From an uncultured Clostridia bacterium (lineage in GTDB: Bacteria > Bacillota > Clostridia > Christensenellales > UBA1242), in contig CALVOG010000004.1 of NCBI GenBank assembly GCA_944350265.1, forward strand, positions 1 to 64,000: DNA of 64,000 nt, written 5' to 3'. Positions within the stretch are counted from its first letter, which is position 1. Each line of letters starts with the position of its first letter. Of the stretch, positions 44,546 to 54,109 are shown in pieces. A program made the translations under genes and the position numbers. A model generated the notes under the pieces. It saw nothing but the letters and a program-made list of their open reading frames with translations, was not told the DNA's origin and searched no databases.

Positions 44546-45943
44546 CTATTTCACCTTTTTGACGGTGAGGAGGTTGCTTCCGCTCAAGCCTGCCTTTCCG
44601 CCAGTTTGCACAATTTTGTCGCCACTTTTAACAAGCCCTGTTGCAATGGTGTGTTTTAAGCCTTGTTTTAGGATGTCGTCCATATTCTCGTAGTTATTTT
44701 CAAGCACAGGCACCACTCCGTAAAGCATACTCATTTGGTAGTAGATTTTTTTCTCTGGGGTGCAGGCGACGATAGGTATTTGAGGGTGAAAACGGCTGAC
44801 GTTTTTCGCGGTGATTCCTGTTTTTGTGGCAACATTAATCGCTTTCACATTTTCGGTTTGTGCAAGACTGCAAACTGCGTAACCTATGCTTGCCGAAGTG
44901 TTGTGTGTTTTGAATGTTGGCACTTTGAACTCTAGGTGTTTTTCCACTTCTTCGGCGATTTGTTGCATAGTTGAAACGCTTTCAACAGGGTGGTCGCCCG
45001 AAGCGGTCTCGCCCGAAAGCATAATTGCGGTTGAGCCGTCGAAAATGGCGTTTGCCACATCGCTGACCTCTGCTCGCGTTGGTCGTTTGTTGTGAATCAT
45101 ACTTTCAAGCATTTGTGTGGCGGTTATTGAAATCTTCCCAAGCGCACCGCACTTTTCGATAAATTGTTTTTGAAGGATTGGCAATTTTATAAATTCCACT
45201 TCAACTCCCAAATCGCCACGCGCCACCATTATGCCGTCGCAAGCGTTGAGAATCTTATCGAAATTTTTAACGCCGTCCACGCTTTCGATTTTTGCGATGA
45301 GAAGAGGCGTGGTGAAGTTTATACTTTTCAAATATTCTTTAACCGCGCGCACATCCTCTTCGCCACTCACAAAGGAGAGGGAGAGAAAATCAGCGTCCAT
45401 CTCTTTGGCGAAAAGTAGGTCCGACTTGTCGGCGTCGCTAAGGTATGGCATATCGGTTTTCACGCCAGGGATGTTGATGCTTTTATGATTGGAAAGTACT
45501 CCGCCAGTGAGAACTTTGCAAACGCAGTCAGTTTTGGAAATTTTTTGCGCTAAAAGTTCAACTGTTCCGTCGTTAAGAAGGATATGGTTGCCTTTTTCGA
45601 GAATTTTTGGCAGATTTTTGTAGGTGACTGCCACAATATTCTCGTCGCCAACAACGTCGTTCGTTGTTAAAGTGAAGGTGTCGCCAGTTTTTAAAATAAC
45701 ACTTTCATTTTTAAAGTTTTTAATTCGAATTTCCGGTCCTTTTGTGTCGAGCATTATGCCGATTGGCACGGAAAGTTTTTCGCGCACTGCCTTCACCTTT
45801 TCCATCATCTCTTTGTGGGAGGCGTGCGTGCCGTGGCTCATATTAAACCTTGCAACATTCATTCCGTTTTTTGCCATTTTTTCCAGCGTTTCAACGTTGT
45901 TGCAGGCAGGTCCGATTGAGCATATAATTTTGGTTTTATTCAT
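44546..45943 (-). CDS. pyk: Pyruvate kinase
   Basis: Makes pyruvate and ATP from phosphoenolpyruvate and ADP. 465 residues without the extra C-terminal PEP-utiliser domain found in some Bacillus enzymes. Motifs: KIICSIGPACN, ARFNMSHGTH, LLIAKIES with the catalytic Lys, GIMVARGDLGVEV, TATQMLESM, and a C-terminal domain with SGDKIVQTGG. GAGGTGATTTT precedes the ATG. Single-gene unit; pfkA is not nearby. Confidence 0.96.
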   Translation of the reverse strand: MNKTKIICSIGPACNNVETLEKMAKNGMNVARFNMSHGTHASHKEMMEKVKAVREKLSVPIGIMLDTKGPEIRIKNFKNESVILKTGDTFTLTTNDVVGDENIVAVTYKNLPKILEKGNHILLNDGTVELLAQKISKTDCVCKVLTGGVLSNHKSINIPGVKTDMPYLSDADKSDLLFAKEMDADFLSLSFVSGEEDVRAVKEYLKSINFTTPLLIAKIESVDGVKNFDKILNACDGIMVARGDLGVEVEFIKLPILQKQFIEKCGALGKISITATQMLESMIHNKRPTRAEVSDVANAIFDGSTAIMLSGETASGDHPVESVSTMQQIAEEVEKHLEFKVPTFKTHNTSASIGYAVCSLAQTENVKAINVATKTGITAKNVSRFHPQIPIVACTPEKKIYYQMSMLYGVVPVLENNYENMDDILKQGLKHTIATGLVKSGDKIVQTGGKAGLSGSNLLTVKKVK

Positions 45944-46351
45944 AAAATCACCTCATTTTTTATATTTTTTTTGAAAAAAAGTGAATTTTTCGTGTTTTTT
46001 TCGTGTTTTTTTAATTATATTACAAATTTCTAGCATTCTCTTCGCGCACTATTTTTTATCACAATTTTGCTATTTTTGGTTGCTTTGCTAATTTTAAATG
46101 GGTGTCAATTTATCACAAACTTAAACTCGATAGGCGTATAGATGTGGTAATTTTTTAATTGCAGTTGTATGGCAAGTTGTGGTTATATATAAAGAGAAGG
46201 TTGGGATTATATAAAGTCTTTCTACCATATAACTCCTCATAAAAACCCTTCCTATATATAATAGCAAAATAGTAAGAAAAACGCAAACAATTTTATGAGT
46301 TGTAAAAATATTCATTGACAAGCGAAAAATAAAAAAAGTTTTGAAAAATAG
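45944..46351. other. Non-coding AT-rich gap
   Basis: Long T and A runs next to pyk, and a loose inverted pair (GGTTATATATAAAGAGAAGG near 46182, CCTTCCTATATATAAT near 46247). No gene seen. Confidence 0.4.
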
Positions 46352-46380
46352 TTGTATTATTTTTTCGTTTGTGCTAAAAT
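46352..46380 (+). promoter_or_regulatory. Promoter of the secG unit
   Basis: TTGTAT (46352-46357), 17-bp spacer, extended -10 TGCTAAAAT with TAAAAT at 46375-46380. A TTGACA also lies at 46316-46321. Confidence 0.6.
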
Positions 46381-46399
46381 AACTTAGCAAGGAGTTTTT

Positions 46400-46633
46400 A
46401 TGAGTATGCTTTGCAATCTTTGGACGGACTTTCAGCATTGGATTTCAAATGATTGGACCGACGTCACGTTTTACATCGTTATGTCTATCTTCGCAATCAT
46501 TGGGCTTTTGGCGCTGGTTTCGTTCGTTAAAGGGTCGTATAATAAAGACGGCAAAATCAAGTGGTTAAAACTTATTGGCAGTGTCATATGCCTTGCGATT
46601 GTTGGCGTTTTATGTGCAGCAAAGTTTGCTTAA
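46400..46633 (+). CDS. Small membrane protein upstream of secG
   Basis: 77 residues with two predicted membrane helices (about 21-43 and 57-75) separated by a short Gly/Lys loop (KGSYNKDGKIKW). AAGGAG precedes the ATG. It sits directly before secG with matching topology (two helices), so it may be a Sec-associated protein or a diverged SecG-like copy; no family is recognised. Confidence 0.65.
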   Translation: MSMLCNLWTDFQHWISNDWTDVTFYIVMSIFAIIGLLALVSFVKGSYNKDGKIKWLKLIGSVICLAIVGVLCAAKFA

Positions 46634-46653
46634 ATTAAAAGGAGTTAGTGGTT

Positions 46654-46974
46654 ATGCAGGTTCCTCAATGGGTGTCGGATTCTTTTCCTATTATAAGAAT
46701 TGTGCTGTTTTGCCTTATTGCAGTTTCGGCAATCATTATGATTATTGCCATCCTCTTTCAAGCGGAAGATGCGGGAAGTGCCGAGTCGATAACGGGTGTT
46801 AAAGAGAGTTATTATGCGCAAAACAAGGGCAGTTCGCGCGATGGCAAATTGAAACTTATCACCATTATTATGGCGGTTGTGATTTTTGTTTGTGCAATTC
46901 TTTATTTTGTTACCCTTCTTCCATTTAAAGGGCAAGAAGTGGTTGAGAGCGCGCTAAGTTTTTTAGGAGTATAA
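46654..46974 (+). CDS. secG: Preprotein translocase subunit SecG
   Basis: Small SecYEG subunit. 106 residues with two helices (about 14-36 and 68-92); the connecting loop has the SecG-like ILFQAEDAGSAESITGVKES. ATG 46654 follows AAAGGAG; a GTG at 46648 is the alternative. rnr begins 1 nt after its stop, the usual secG-rnr-smpB order. Confidence 0.9.
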   Translation: MQVPQWVSDSFPIIRIVLFCLIAVSAIIMIIAILFQAEDAGSAESITGVKESYYAQNKGSSRDGKLKLITIIMAVVIFVCAILYFVTLLPFKGQEVVESALSFLGV

Positions 46975-46975
46975 G

Positions 46976-49057
46976 ATGAATAAAAAAGAGCAAATTCTTT
47001 CGCTCATAGACAAAAATAGTTTGGTCTTTTCTAATATCGACAAACTATTTTTATTTATGTCGTCGGCGCTCAACACGAGCATAGAACAAGTGAAAAAAAT
47101 TTTCTATGAACTTGTTGGAAACGGCGATTTATATGAGATTAGGAAAAATAAGTTTATCACCATACCGTCGCACGGGTTTGTGAAGGGCGTTTTTTGCGGA
47201 ACCACAAAGGGTTTCGGTTTTGTCAGTGTGAAGGGGCGAACGGAGGATATTTTCATCCCTGCCAACAAAACTTTGGGCGCTTTGGACGGCGAAAAGGTGA
47301 TTGTTAAAATTTTGGCGGAAACGGCGGATGGTTGCGACGGCGAGGTGGTTTCCATTTACGACGAACTTAAAAATATCGTTGGGCTTGTGAAGCTTGTTGC
47401 GGGGAATTACTTTTTGGACCCCGACAATAAACGCATCATCCAAGATTTTCCAATCGTCAAAACGGGGCTTAAAATTAAGAAGGACATGAAGGTGAGCGCG
47501 CGCATTGTGCGTTTGGATAGTGGGAAGATTAAGTGCATTGTTGACGAAATTTTGGGTATGAATGACGATGTTAAAACGCTGGAGCTTTCGCTCATTCGTC
47601 AGCATCATCTTTACGAAAACTTCCCTCAGGTGGTGGTCGAAGAGGAAAAACGCGTGCCGAAAACGGTTAGTGAAAAGAGCAAGAAGGGCAGGCTTGATTT
47701 GACGAATGAGGTGATTTTCACCATCGACGGTGCGGACGCAAAAGACCTTGACGACGCAGTTTCAATTAAAAAATGCGATGGCTACTATGAACTTGGCGTG
47801 CATATTGCGGACGTGGGAGAGTATGTTCCGCGTGACAGCGTGATTGACGAGGAGGCGTATAGGCGCGGGACCAGTGTTTATTTTCCAACTTCCGTTTTGC
47901 CGATGCTTCCGCGCTCGCTTTCAAATGGCATTTGTTCGCTTAACGAGGGCGTTGAAAGGCTGACGCTTTCGTGCATAATGAAGGTTAATTTTGACGGCGA
48001 AGTTATTGACCATAAAATTGTGGAGAGCGTCATTAAAAGCAAGGCTCGCCTTACATATGACGAGGTGTTTGAGGCTTTAAGTGAGGGAAAAGTTAACGAA
48101 AAAACCAAAAATCTTCTTCCACATTTCAAAATTATGCGTGAACTTTGCGATGTGCTTGAAAAAAATTCGGTTAAGCGTGGTGCGCTTGACTTGGAAGTGC
48201 CAGAAGTTGAGTTTGTGTTCGACGAAAATGGGGTCGCAGTTGGGATAAAACGCCGTGAACGCAACGAAGCGCACAGGCTTATTGAAGATTTTATGGTGCT
48301 TGCGAATATCACGGTGGCAAAAGAGTTTGACTCCTTAAAAATTCCGTTCGTCTACCGCGTGCACGAGGCGCCGACCAAGGAAAAAGTGTTTGCGCTTTGC
48401 GATTTTATTAAGGGGCTTGGCGTGCCGTATCCAAAGGTGCCTGACAATATCACTTCAAAATACTACCAAAAAATTTTGGAGGCGAGCGAGGACTCCTCTT
48501 CCAAGGATGTCATCAACAAAATGCTTTTAAGAAGTATGCAAAAGGCGAAGTATATGAATAAAAACTTGGGGCATTTTGGCTTGGCACTTGAAAATTACTG
48601 CCACTTCACATCCCCGATTAGGCGTTACCCAGATTTATGTATTCACCGCATAATTAAAGACTATCTCCACGGCAAGATTGACGCGGAAGCTAAGGAGGAT
48701 TTGGAAGTTTTCACGTTTGATGCGAGCGAACAGTCCAGCGAGTGCGAGCGAAATGCGGATATGGCAGAGCGAGATGTCGACGACCTTTGGAAGGCATATT
48801 TGTTGAAGGATAAAGTGGGCGAGGTGTTTGAGGCAACGATTTCATCAGTCACCAACTTCGGTGTTTTTGTTGCGCTTGAAAATACTGCCGAAGGGTTGGT
48901 GCGTATTGAAAATTTGCCTAATGACACATACATTTTTTTAGAAAAACAACTTAAACTTAAAGGCTCGTCAAATGTGTTTTCGATTGGAGACAGGGTGAGT
49001 GTGCAACTAACAAACGTCAACCTCTATTCTAGGGAAATCGACTTTAAAATGGTTTAA
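46976..49057 (+). CDS. rnr: Ribonuclease R
   Basis: 3'-5' exoribonuclease that degrades structured RNA and acts with tmRNA in quality control. 693 residues: N-terminal winged helix and cold-shock domains (FVKGVFCGTTKGFGFVSV), RNB catalytic core with Asp cluster in IDGADAKDLDDAVS, HFTSPIRRYPDL, and a C-terminal S1 domain (ATISSVTNFGVFVALE). It lacks a long Lys-rich tail. Cotranscribed with secG. Confidence 0.96.
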   Translation: MNKKEQILSLIDKNSLVFSNIDKLFLFMSSALNTSIEQVKKIFYELVGNGDLYEIRKNKFITIPSHGFVKGVFCGTTKGFGFVSVKGRTEDIFIPANKTLGALDGEKVIVKILAETADGCDGEVVSIYDELKNIVGLVKLVAGNYFLDPDNKRIIQDFPIVKTGLKIKKDMKVSARIVRLDSGKIKCIVDEILGMNDDVKTLELSLIRQHHLYENFPQVVVEEEKRVPKTVSEKSKKGRLDLTNEVIFTIDGADAKDLDDAVSIKKCDGYYELGVHIADVGEYVPRDSVIDEEAYRRGTSVYFPTSVLPMLPRSLSNGICSLNEGVERLTLSCIMKVNFDGEVIDHKIVESVIKSKARLTYDEVFEALSEGKVNEKTKNLLPHFKIMRELCDVLEKNSVKRGALDLEVPEVEFVFDENGVAVGIKRRERNEAHRLIEDFMVLANITVAKEFDSLKIPFVYRVHEAPTKEKVFALCDFIKGLGVPYPKVPDNITSKYYQKILEASEDSSSKDVINKMLLRSMQKAKYMNKNLGHFGLALENYCHFTSPIRRYPDLCIHRIIKDYLHGKIDAEAKEDLEVFTFDASEQSSECERNADMAERDVDDLWKAYLLKDKVGEVFEATISSVTNFGVFVALENTAEGLVRIENLPNDTYIFLEKQLKLKGSSNVFSIGDRVSVQLTNVNLYSREIDFKMV

Positions 49058-49140
49058 ATTTCCGTGTTGTTGATAAGGTTACTTTTTATTAAAAAGTTGC
49101 AAAAAACGCGTAAAAATGCAGAAAAATTCAAAAAAATATC

Positions 49141-49175
49141 AAAAAAGTGGCTATTTTTTGCCATTTTTTATTTTT
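49141..49175 (+). terminator. rnr terminator
   Basis: AAAAAAGTGGC (49141-49151) pairs with GCCATTTTTT (49160-49169), followed by ATTTTT. Confidence 0.7.
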
Positions 49176-49197
49176 CACACAAAAATTGCACACTGAA

Positions 49198-49320
49198 TTT
49201 GTTAAGTTGTAAGTAGGGTTAAAAACGGTGGAGTTTTTAAGTTGTGAACAGGGTTAAAAATGAGTGGAGTTTTTAAGTTGTGAGCAGGAAAGAATAAGCT
49301 GAGTTTTTTAGATATGAATG
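49198..49320 (+). repeat. 36-bp degenerate tandem repeat
   Basis: Units begin TTTTTAAGTTGTGA-like at 49198, 49234, 49270 and 49304, with shared AGGGTTAAAAA and GGAG parts. The remaining 49058-49587 gap shows no gene. Confidence 0.75.
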
Positions 49321-49493
49321 AAGTTTTTAAGGATGTTTAGTTTGTTGAAGTTGTGGAGAGGTTTTTCTACGATATCGTTGGTAGTTACTGTTGGTATTGG
49401 TGAAAATTCATAGTTTTTTAAAAATATGTTTTCAAATTAGCGACGACAAGCGGCAAAAATAAGGTTAGACGAGAAATTATGTTTTCGACAAAA

Positions 49494-49500
49494 TTTTGAA
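49494..49500 (+). promoter_or_regulatory. Single 0A box upstream of smpB
   Basis: TTCGACA, 28 bp before the -35 box at 49529. Confidence 0.3.
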
Positions 49501-49528
49501 ATTACCCTTAATTTTTCCAAGGCGCCTC

Positions 49529-49558
49529 TTGCAATTTTTGAATATAATATGTTATAAT
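49529..49558 (+). promoter_or_regulatory. smpB promoter
   Basis: TTGCAA (49529-49534), 18-bp spacer, TATAAT (49553-49558). Confidence 0.65.
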
Positions 49559-49587
49559 ATATAAGACGCTTTTAAAAGGAGGGAGAT

Positions 49588-50028
49588 GTGAGAATTATTG
49601 CTAACAACAAAAAAGCAAGTTTTGACTATTTTCTCTCCAATCAAACTGAGGCGGGTATTGCGCTTGTTGGCGCGGAAGTTAAATCGGTGCGAGGGGGCGG
49701 TGCAAGTTTGGCGGATAGTTTTGTGCAGATAAAAAACGGCGAGATGCTTTTGAAAAATGCTTATATTAAGCCTTACGAAAAAGCAACCGTTTTTAAAACT
49801 GACGAGCGTCGCACAAGAAAACTTCTTCTTCACAAAGCGGAAATTATGAAATTTGAAAAAGCGGTGAAAGAAAAGGGGTTTTCCATTGTGCCAACCAAAC
49901 TCTACCTTAACAACAAAGGTGTTGTCAAGGTGGAGATTGCGCTTGCGAAAGGCAAAAAACTTTACGACAAACGCCAAGCCTTAAAAGAGGAAAGCGTCAA
50001 ACGCGACATTGCAAGATATGTTAGGTGA
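49588..50028 (+). CDS. smpB: SsrA-binding protein SmpB
   Basis: Binds tmRNA and brings it to stalled ribosomes. 146 residues: NKKASFDYFLSNQTEAGIAL, GAEVKSVRGGGASLADSF, and the basic tail KGKKLYDKRQALKEESVKRD. It starts at GTG 49588 after AAAGGAGGGAG. Its TGA directly abuts the 5' end of the tmRNA. Confidence 0.97.
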   Translation: MRIIANNKKASFDYFLSNQTEAGIALVGAEVKSVRGGGASLADSFVQIKNGEMLLKNAYIKPYEKATVFKTDERRTRKLLLHKAEIMKFEKAVKEKGFSIVPTKLYLNNKGVVKVEIALAKGKKLYDKRQALKEESVKRDIARYVR

Positions 50029-50428
50029 GGGGGCGATTTAGTTTCGACAGGGTTTTGTTTGAAAAATGTAAAGCACGTGGCGGTTGTCCATCACGCCTAA
50101 AAAGGGACGCGCGAATTAAACGCAGACAAAAATGAAAACGTTGTTTCTATGAACACAATGCCTTGCGCAGCGTAAGTAAGAAGAAATAACAGCCCGATTG
50201 GAGCAGTATCCAATCCGCCAAGTTTTGATTTGCCGACAAAACTCTCGGTGTCAGAAGGCAAAAATTTTGCATAAAGTTCTTCCTTCTATATGCAAAAAAA
50301 TTTAAAGGGATAGTTATGGCGACTTGTTTATGGGTGACGCCGTAATGAAATCTAAGCATAAACTAAACGTGTAGAAAAGTTTTTCGAAGAAATTTTGGAC
50401 TCGGGAGCATAACCCGACGCCTCCACCA
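50029..50428 (+). ncRNA. ssrA: tmRNA (one-piece ssrA)
   Basis: 400 nt. The 5' end GGGGGCG pairs with CGCCTCC before the 3' ACCA (50425-50428). GTTTCGACAGGG follows the 5' stem and CTCGGGAGCATAACCCGA is the T arm (GTTC replaced by GCAT in the loop). The tag frame runs from GCA 50122 to TAA 50175 and encodes ADKNENVVSMNTMPCAA. It directly follows smpB, so both may be on one transcript and be processed apart. Confidence 0.93.
50122..50175 (+). other. tmRNA proteolysis tag frame
   Basis: 17-residue tag ending PCAA rather than the usual ALAA or VAA. It starts with Ala as expected for the resume codon. Confidence 0.8.
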
Positions 50429-50542
50429 AAATCTCCAAAATGGAAAAATCGCAAAAAAATGGCTAATTTTTTGAAAAAACTTGAAATTTTGTGTGTTTTT
50501 TCTTATTTTTCAACAAAAAATTGAGTTTTTTGTTTTTTGCTA

Positions 50543-50571
50543 TTGACTTATAGAGCGCAATATGATAAAAT
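50543..50571 (+). promoter_or_regulatory. Promoter of the coiled-coil gene
   Basis: TTGACT (50543-50548), 17-bp spacer, extended -10 TGATAAAAT with TAAAAT at 50566-50571. Confidence 0.8.
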
Positions 50572-50607
50572 ATGGGTGAAGAAAAAAATCGTTAAAAGAG
50601 GTGAGTT

Positions 50608-51711
50608 ATGTTGAATTTGTTAAGTGCAAATGTTGAATCAACTTTAATGGAAGTGTTCATCATTTTGGGCGTAGTTATTGCAGCAAGTTTGATTATCTAC
50701 TTCATTTGGGAGGCAGTTCTTTCTTATTCTGCCAAGAAGAGGGGCGTTGAAAGAAAGGATGAGGTAAAACCTGCGAAGAATGAATCAAATGTTCAAAGTT
50801 ATTCGTTTGAAGAGCCAAAACTTTTGGAAGAACCTAATGTTGTTGACGTTGCCAGTGAGGAACCTGTTGCCGAGGCGGGCGAAACTGAAGAGGAACGTTT
50901 GAATAGGGAACGAAGGGAATACCTTGAAAGACGTCGCCAAGAACTTATCCGTAGACTCCAAGAAGAGCAAGAGGAAGAAACTGAGGATGTTGAAGAGGAC
51001 GAGGAACTTGAAAGCGATGAGCAAGAAGAACAAGAAAATGTGACCGTGGAAGAAGTTGCCGAGGAGGAACAAGAGGACGACCGAACCGAAGAGGAAATTG
51101 AAGAAGACAACAACGCTGAGGAAATTGCAAGGCTTCAAGCAGAGAAAGCGGAAATTTTGAAAGAAAAAGAGAGATATGAAGAAATGTGCCGTGCGCTTGA
51201 AGAAGAAAAACAACAACTTTTGGAAAGCGTGCAAGAAAATAATCTTCCTGTTGTGGTTGCTCCAAAACTTACCCTTGAAGAATTGGAAGCACGCCTTGCT
51301 GAGGCTGAGGAAAAACTTAAACTCAACGAAAAAGACTTGAAAACCTGCAAGAAAGATTTCATTCCACTTAACCGCATTTGGAAAACTTACGATAAAGATA
51401 AGAAAAAGTTGGAAAGAAAAGAGGCAAGGGTTGCAAAGCAAAAAGTTGTGCTTTACGGTGTGAACAACTATGAGGATATCGACGAGGAAAAGGCAAGAAA
51501 ACTTGCTGAGGATTTGGACCTCTACGACGGGCTTAAACTTTCAGTGCAACACTGCGAAGAGGTTATGGAAAAGAATGCTGATAGATATCCACTTCTCAAA
51601 AAGATGTATGAGGTTTTGAAGCGTCAAAACACCGAACTTAAAGACGAGATTAAATCGCTCAAAGATAAAATTGCCGAAATCGAGGAAGAATCGGCTGACG
51701 GCGAAGAATAA
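50608..51711 (+). CDS. Acidic coiled-coil membrane-anchored protein
   Basis: 367 residues. One membrane helix near the N-terminus (about 13-36), then a Glu-rich disordered stretch (about 85-180, for example EEQEEETEDVEEDEELE) and long coiled coils (about 190-290 and 320-360). The topology suggests the coils face the cytoplasm. No family recognised; EzrA-like or scaffold roles are only guesses. Strong promoter, GAGGTGAG Shine-Dalgarno sequence and its own terminator suggest high expression. Confidence 0.7.
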   Translation: MLNLLSANVESTLMEVFIILGVVIAASLIIYFIWEAVLSYSAKKRGVERKDEVKPAKNESNVQSYSFEEPKLLEEPNVVDVASEEPVAEAGETEEERLNRERREYLERRRQELIRRLQEEQEEETEDVEEDEELESDEQEEQENVTVEEVAEEEQEDDRTEEEIEEDNNAEEIARLQAEKAEILKEKERYEEMCRALEEEKQQLLESVQENNLPVVVAPKLTLEELEARLAEAEEKLKLNEKDLKTCKKDFIPLNRIWKTYDKDKKKLERKEARVAKQKVVLYGVNNYEDIDEEKARKLAEDLDLYDGLKLSVQHCEEVMEKNADRYPLLKKMYEVLKRQNTELKDEIKSLKDKIAEIEEESADGEE

Positions 51712-51726
51712 TTTAAAACTTAAAAG

Positions 51727-51759
51727 TGACGTCACGAAAATGGTGGCGTCATTTTTTTT
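51727..51759 (+). terminator. Terminator after the coiled-coil gene
   Basis: TGACGTCAC (51727-51735) pairs with GTGGCGTCA (51743-51751, one G-U), followed by T8. Confidence 0.85.
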
Positions 51760-51829
51760 GTGACTTTTTGATGTTTTGCGTGTTAAATTTTATCTTTTAC
51801 CCCATTTTTAGCATTTAGCACAATGTTTA

Positions 51830-52930
51830 ACTTATACCGCAAGGATTGGTCTAAATCGTCCCCATAGAAATATTTAAGGCGTGGTATTGTTCATACCGCA
51901 AGGGAACACCGCTAAATGTCATTCTGAGGTGCACTTTTTATGATATGCTTAACTTGCTATAACACTTCAGCCGTAAGGGAATACGGCTAAATGTCATTCT
52001 TCGCTTCGCTCAGAATGACAGATGGGGCGACAGTCCTTGCGGTAGAAGCGATACTTTGTGCTAAGCGTTTTCAAGAGGATGTTTTAGACATTCGCGGGCG
52101 ATGATATTGTGTTTTTCCTTGGTGTAAGCAATAATGTTTAACACGCGACACCTTAGAAAGTGACAGTGTCACCTACGACGAGATTCTTCGCTACGCTCAG
52201 AATGACAAACGGGGTGGTAGTCCTAACGGTATAAATCGTAGTGTGCGTTAGGCAATAAAAGAATAAAGTGTAGCACGTGATATCTTAAAAAGTGACAGCG
52301 TCACCTACGACGAGATTCTTCGCTACGCTCAGAATGACAAATAACTGCCCTTCCTAACGGTAGAAGCAATACTACGCGTTAGACGTAATATAAAATGTGG
52401 CACTGCCACCTCAGAATGACAAGCAAGCCGACAGTCCCGTTGGGTGAGTTGGTATAGCGTATTAAGCGTCACTCCTCTTTTTTGGCAGGAAGTCCTTGCG
52501 ATATTGGCGATATGTTGTGTTAAATGATACAGTCGTAGTTGCAAACGCAAAATTACGCCAACTTTTGTGTTTAGTTTTTTTGTTGTTCGGTTTATTCCGT
52601 AAGGCAAGGAAGTTATTTGTCATTCTGAGCAAGGAGCAAGGCGACGCCAGCGAAGAATCTCGTCGTAGAACGGCTTACAAAAATTCAAATATTACCACTT
52701 TGAGCGAATGATGTTTTCTTGTTATCGTTAAGCATATTTTTAAAGAGGAAAGATAGACATACGCGGGCGGGTGCTACGACGAGATTCTTCGGCTTCGCCT
52801 CAATTTGACAAACGGGGTGGTAGTCATTGCTTTCAAAATCAATTCGCAAACAGGTGTGGTGTTGTAAGGGTTGTGTAAGTGTGACGCTGAAGTAATGTGT
52901 AAGCGAGGCGTTGTGAGATAAGGGGATATT
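51830..52930. repeat. Cluster of dispersed composite repeats (largest block)
   Basis: At least five copies of the ATTCTTCGCT-CAGAATGAC module in both orientations, with CCGTAAGGGAATACGGCTAA, ACACGCGACACCTTAGAAAG, AGACATTCGCGGGCG and GTCCTTGCGGTAGAAGCGAT modules between. Near 52870 a block resembles the ~120-bp duplication at 37798. The remaining 52931-53207 has no gene. Confidence 0.85.
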
Positions 52931-53207
52931 TTTAGAATGTCTTATTAAGCACTTTAGTTTCATCTCCACGATTAGGAGTGAATTTGCGCGTTTGCTTTGA
53001 ACTATGGCGAGCGCGTTTTGTTTTTTTTGCAATTAGGTTAAAGTTTAATCTATTTAACACTTTAAGATTTTTGCATTTTTATTAAAATATTCCTATTTAA
53101 TTTTTGTTTTAATGGCGTGAATGTGGTTATCAAAATTAAGAGATACCTGCTTTTAACAGCGATTTAATAACTATGTGCCGAAATTAGACGTTTACACCAA
53201 AGGCGCA

Positions 53208-53270
53208 AAAAAAGGAACCTATTTGAGTGACCGTTCTTGGTCGCACTATAAGGCTCCTTTTATTTTTTAA
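53208..53270. terminator. Long imperfect bidirectional hairpin
   Basis: AAAAGGAACCTAT...GAGTGACC pairs with GGTCGCACT...ATAAGGCTCCTTTT around a GTTCTT loop, with T/A runs outside. It fits as the terminator of the minus-strand gene at 53295. Confidence 0.65.
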
Positions 53271-53294
53271 TTAAGTTTTAATTTGCGAGGGTGA

Positions 53295-53903
53295 TTATTT
53301 TGAAATCTTTCCTTCCGCCTGCAAATCTTGCATACTTTTTTGTCGCATATTATAGTCAGCAATGACGCTTGGGTGTTGCTCTAAGGCTCTGGCGATGTCT
53401 GGGTAAGGCGGGTTATTTGGGTTTTGCCTATTAAACTCATTAGCCGTTAAGATTTCATTCATATTGTTTTGATAGCAAGTGTCAAACGCTTCGGCAATAT
53501 TCTTCGCAAGCGCGAATAATTCATTTGCCGATTGCCTTTTTACAGCGTCAGGTGTGTATGGATTTTTCGCAATTTCAACGCAACTCGCTTGCATTGCCGA
53601 ATAATCTTCCACAATCTTTTTTATGTCAGGCATATAGAAAGTTTCTAAGTTCCAAAGATGACTCGCTAAAAATCCTTGCTGATTATCCAAAAGTTGAACA
53701 AGCCCGCTGTTCGCGTTGATAAATTTGCGATAAGCCACCTTGTCGCGTTGATGAAGGCGGGTTGCTATGTTGGTGTAGGCTTTTCGAACATCGCTTGGGT
53801 TATTACTTGGCACAATAAAAGAGTGGTAGGTTAAAAGTGTGCTTTCCAATTCTTTGTTACTTGGCTTAAAAACATACTTTTCAATTTCATTATTTACTGT
53901 CAT
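53295..53903 (-). CDS. Hypothetical helical protein
   Basis: 202 residues from ATG 53903, which follows AAAGGAGATTATT. Mostly helical, Asn/Gln-rich, no membrane segment, no Cys motif. A Pro/Asn patch (NRQNPNNPPYPDIARALEQH) sits near the C-terminus. No family recognised. It stands alone between a repeat block and the flippase gene, so it may be an accessory gene. A TGTCGAA lies upstream at 53980-53986. Confidence 0.6.
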   Translation of the reverse strand: MTVNNEIEKYVFKPSNKELESTLLTYHSFIVPSNNPSDVRKAYTNIATRLHQRDKVAYRKFINANSGLVQLLDNQQGFLASHLWNLETFYMPDIKKIVEDYSAMQASCVEIAKNPYTPDAVKRQSANELFALAKNIAEAFDTCYQNNMNEILTANEFNRQNPNNPPYPDIARALEQHPSVIADYNMRQKSMQDLQAEGKISK

Positions 53904-54109
53904 AATAATCTCCTTTTGTTTTCTTAAGTATAGCATATATTTAGGAAAAAGTAAATACTCTTTTTGAAATTTTTTTTGTTGTCGAACATTGTTAAATTTT
54001 ATTTTATTTTGCCAATTTTAATCGGTTTTGAATAATAGGCGCAAACTCGACCACCCTTTCTATATATTAGTTTAATTTTTTGCTTTTCGTATAGGTTTAG
54101 GTGGTGGTT

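Noticed and set aside
50785..51441. Long antisense ORFs opposite the coiled-coil gene
   Set aside because: Ser/Phe-rich shadows created by the Glu/Lys-rich coding strand; no Shine-Dalgarno sequence.
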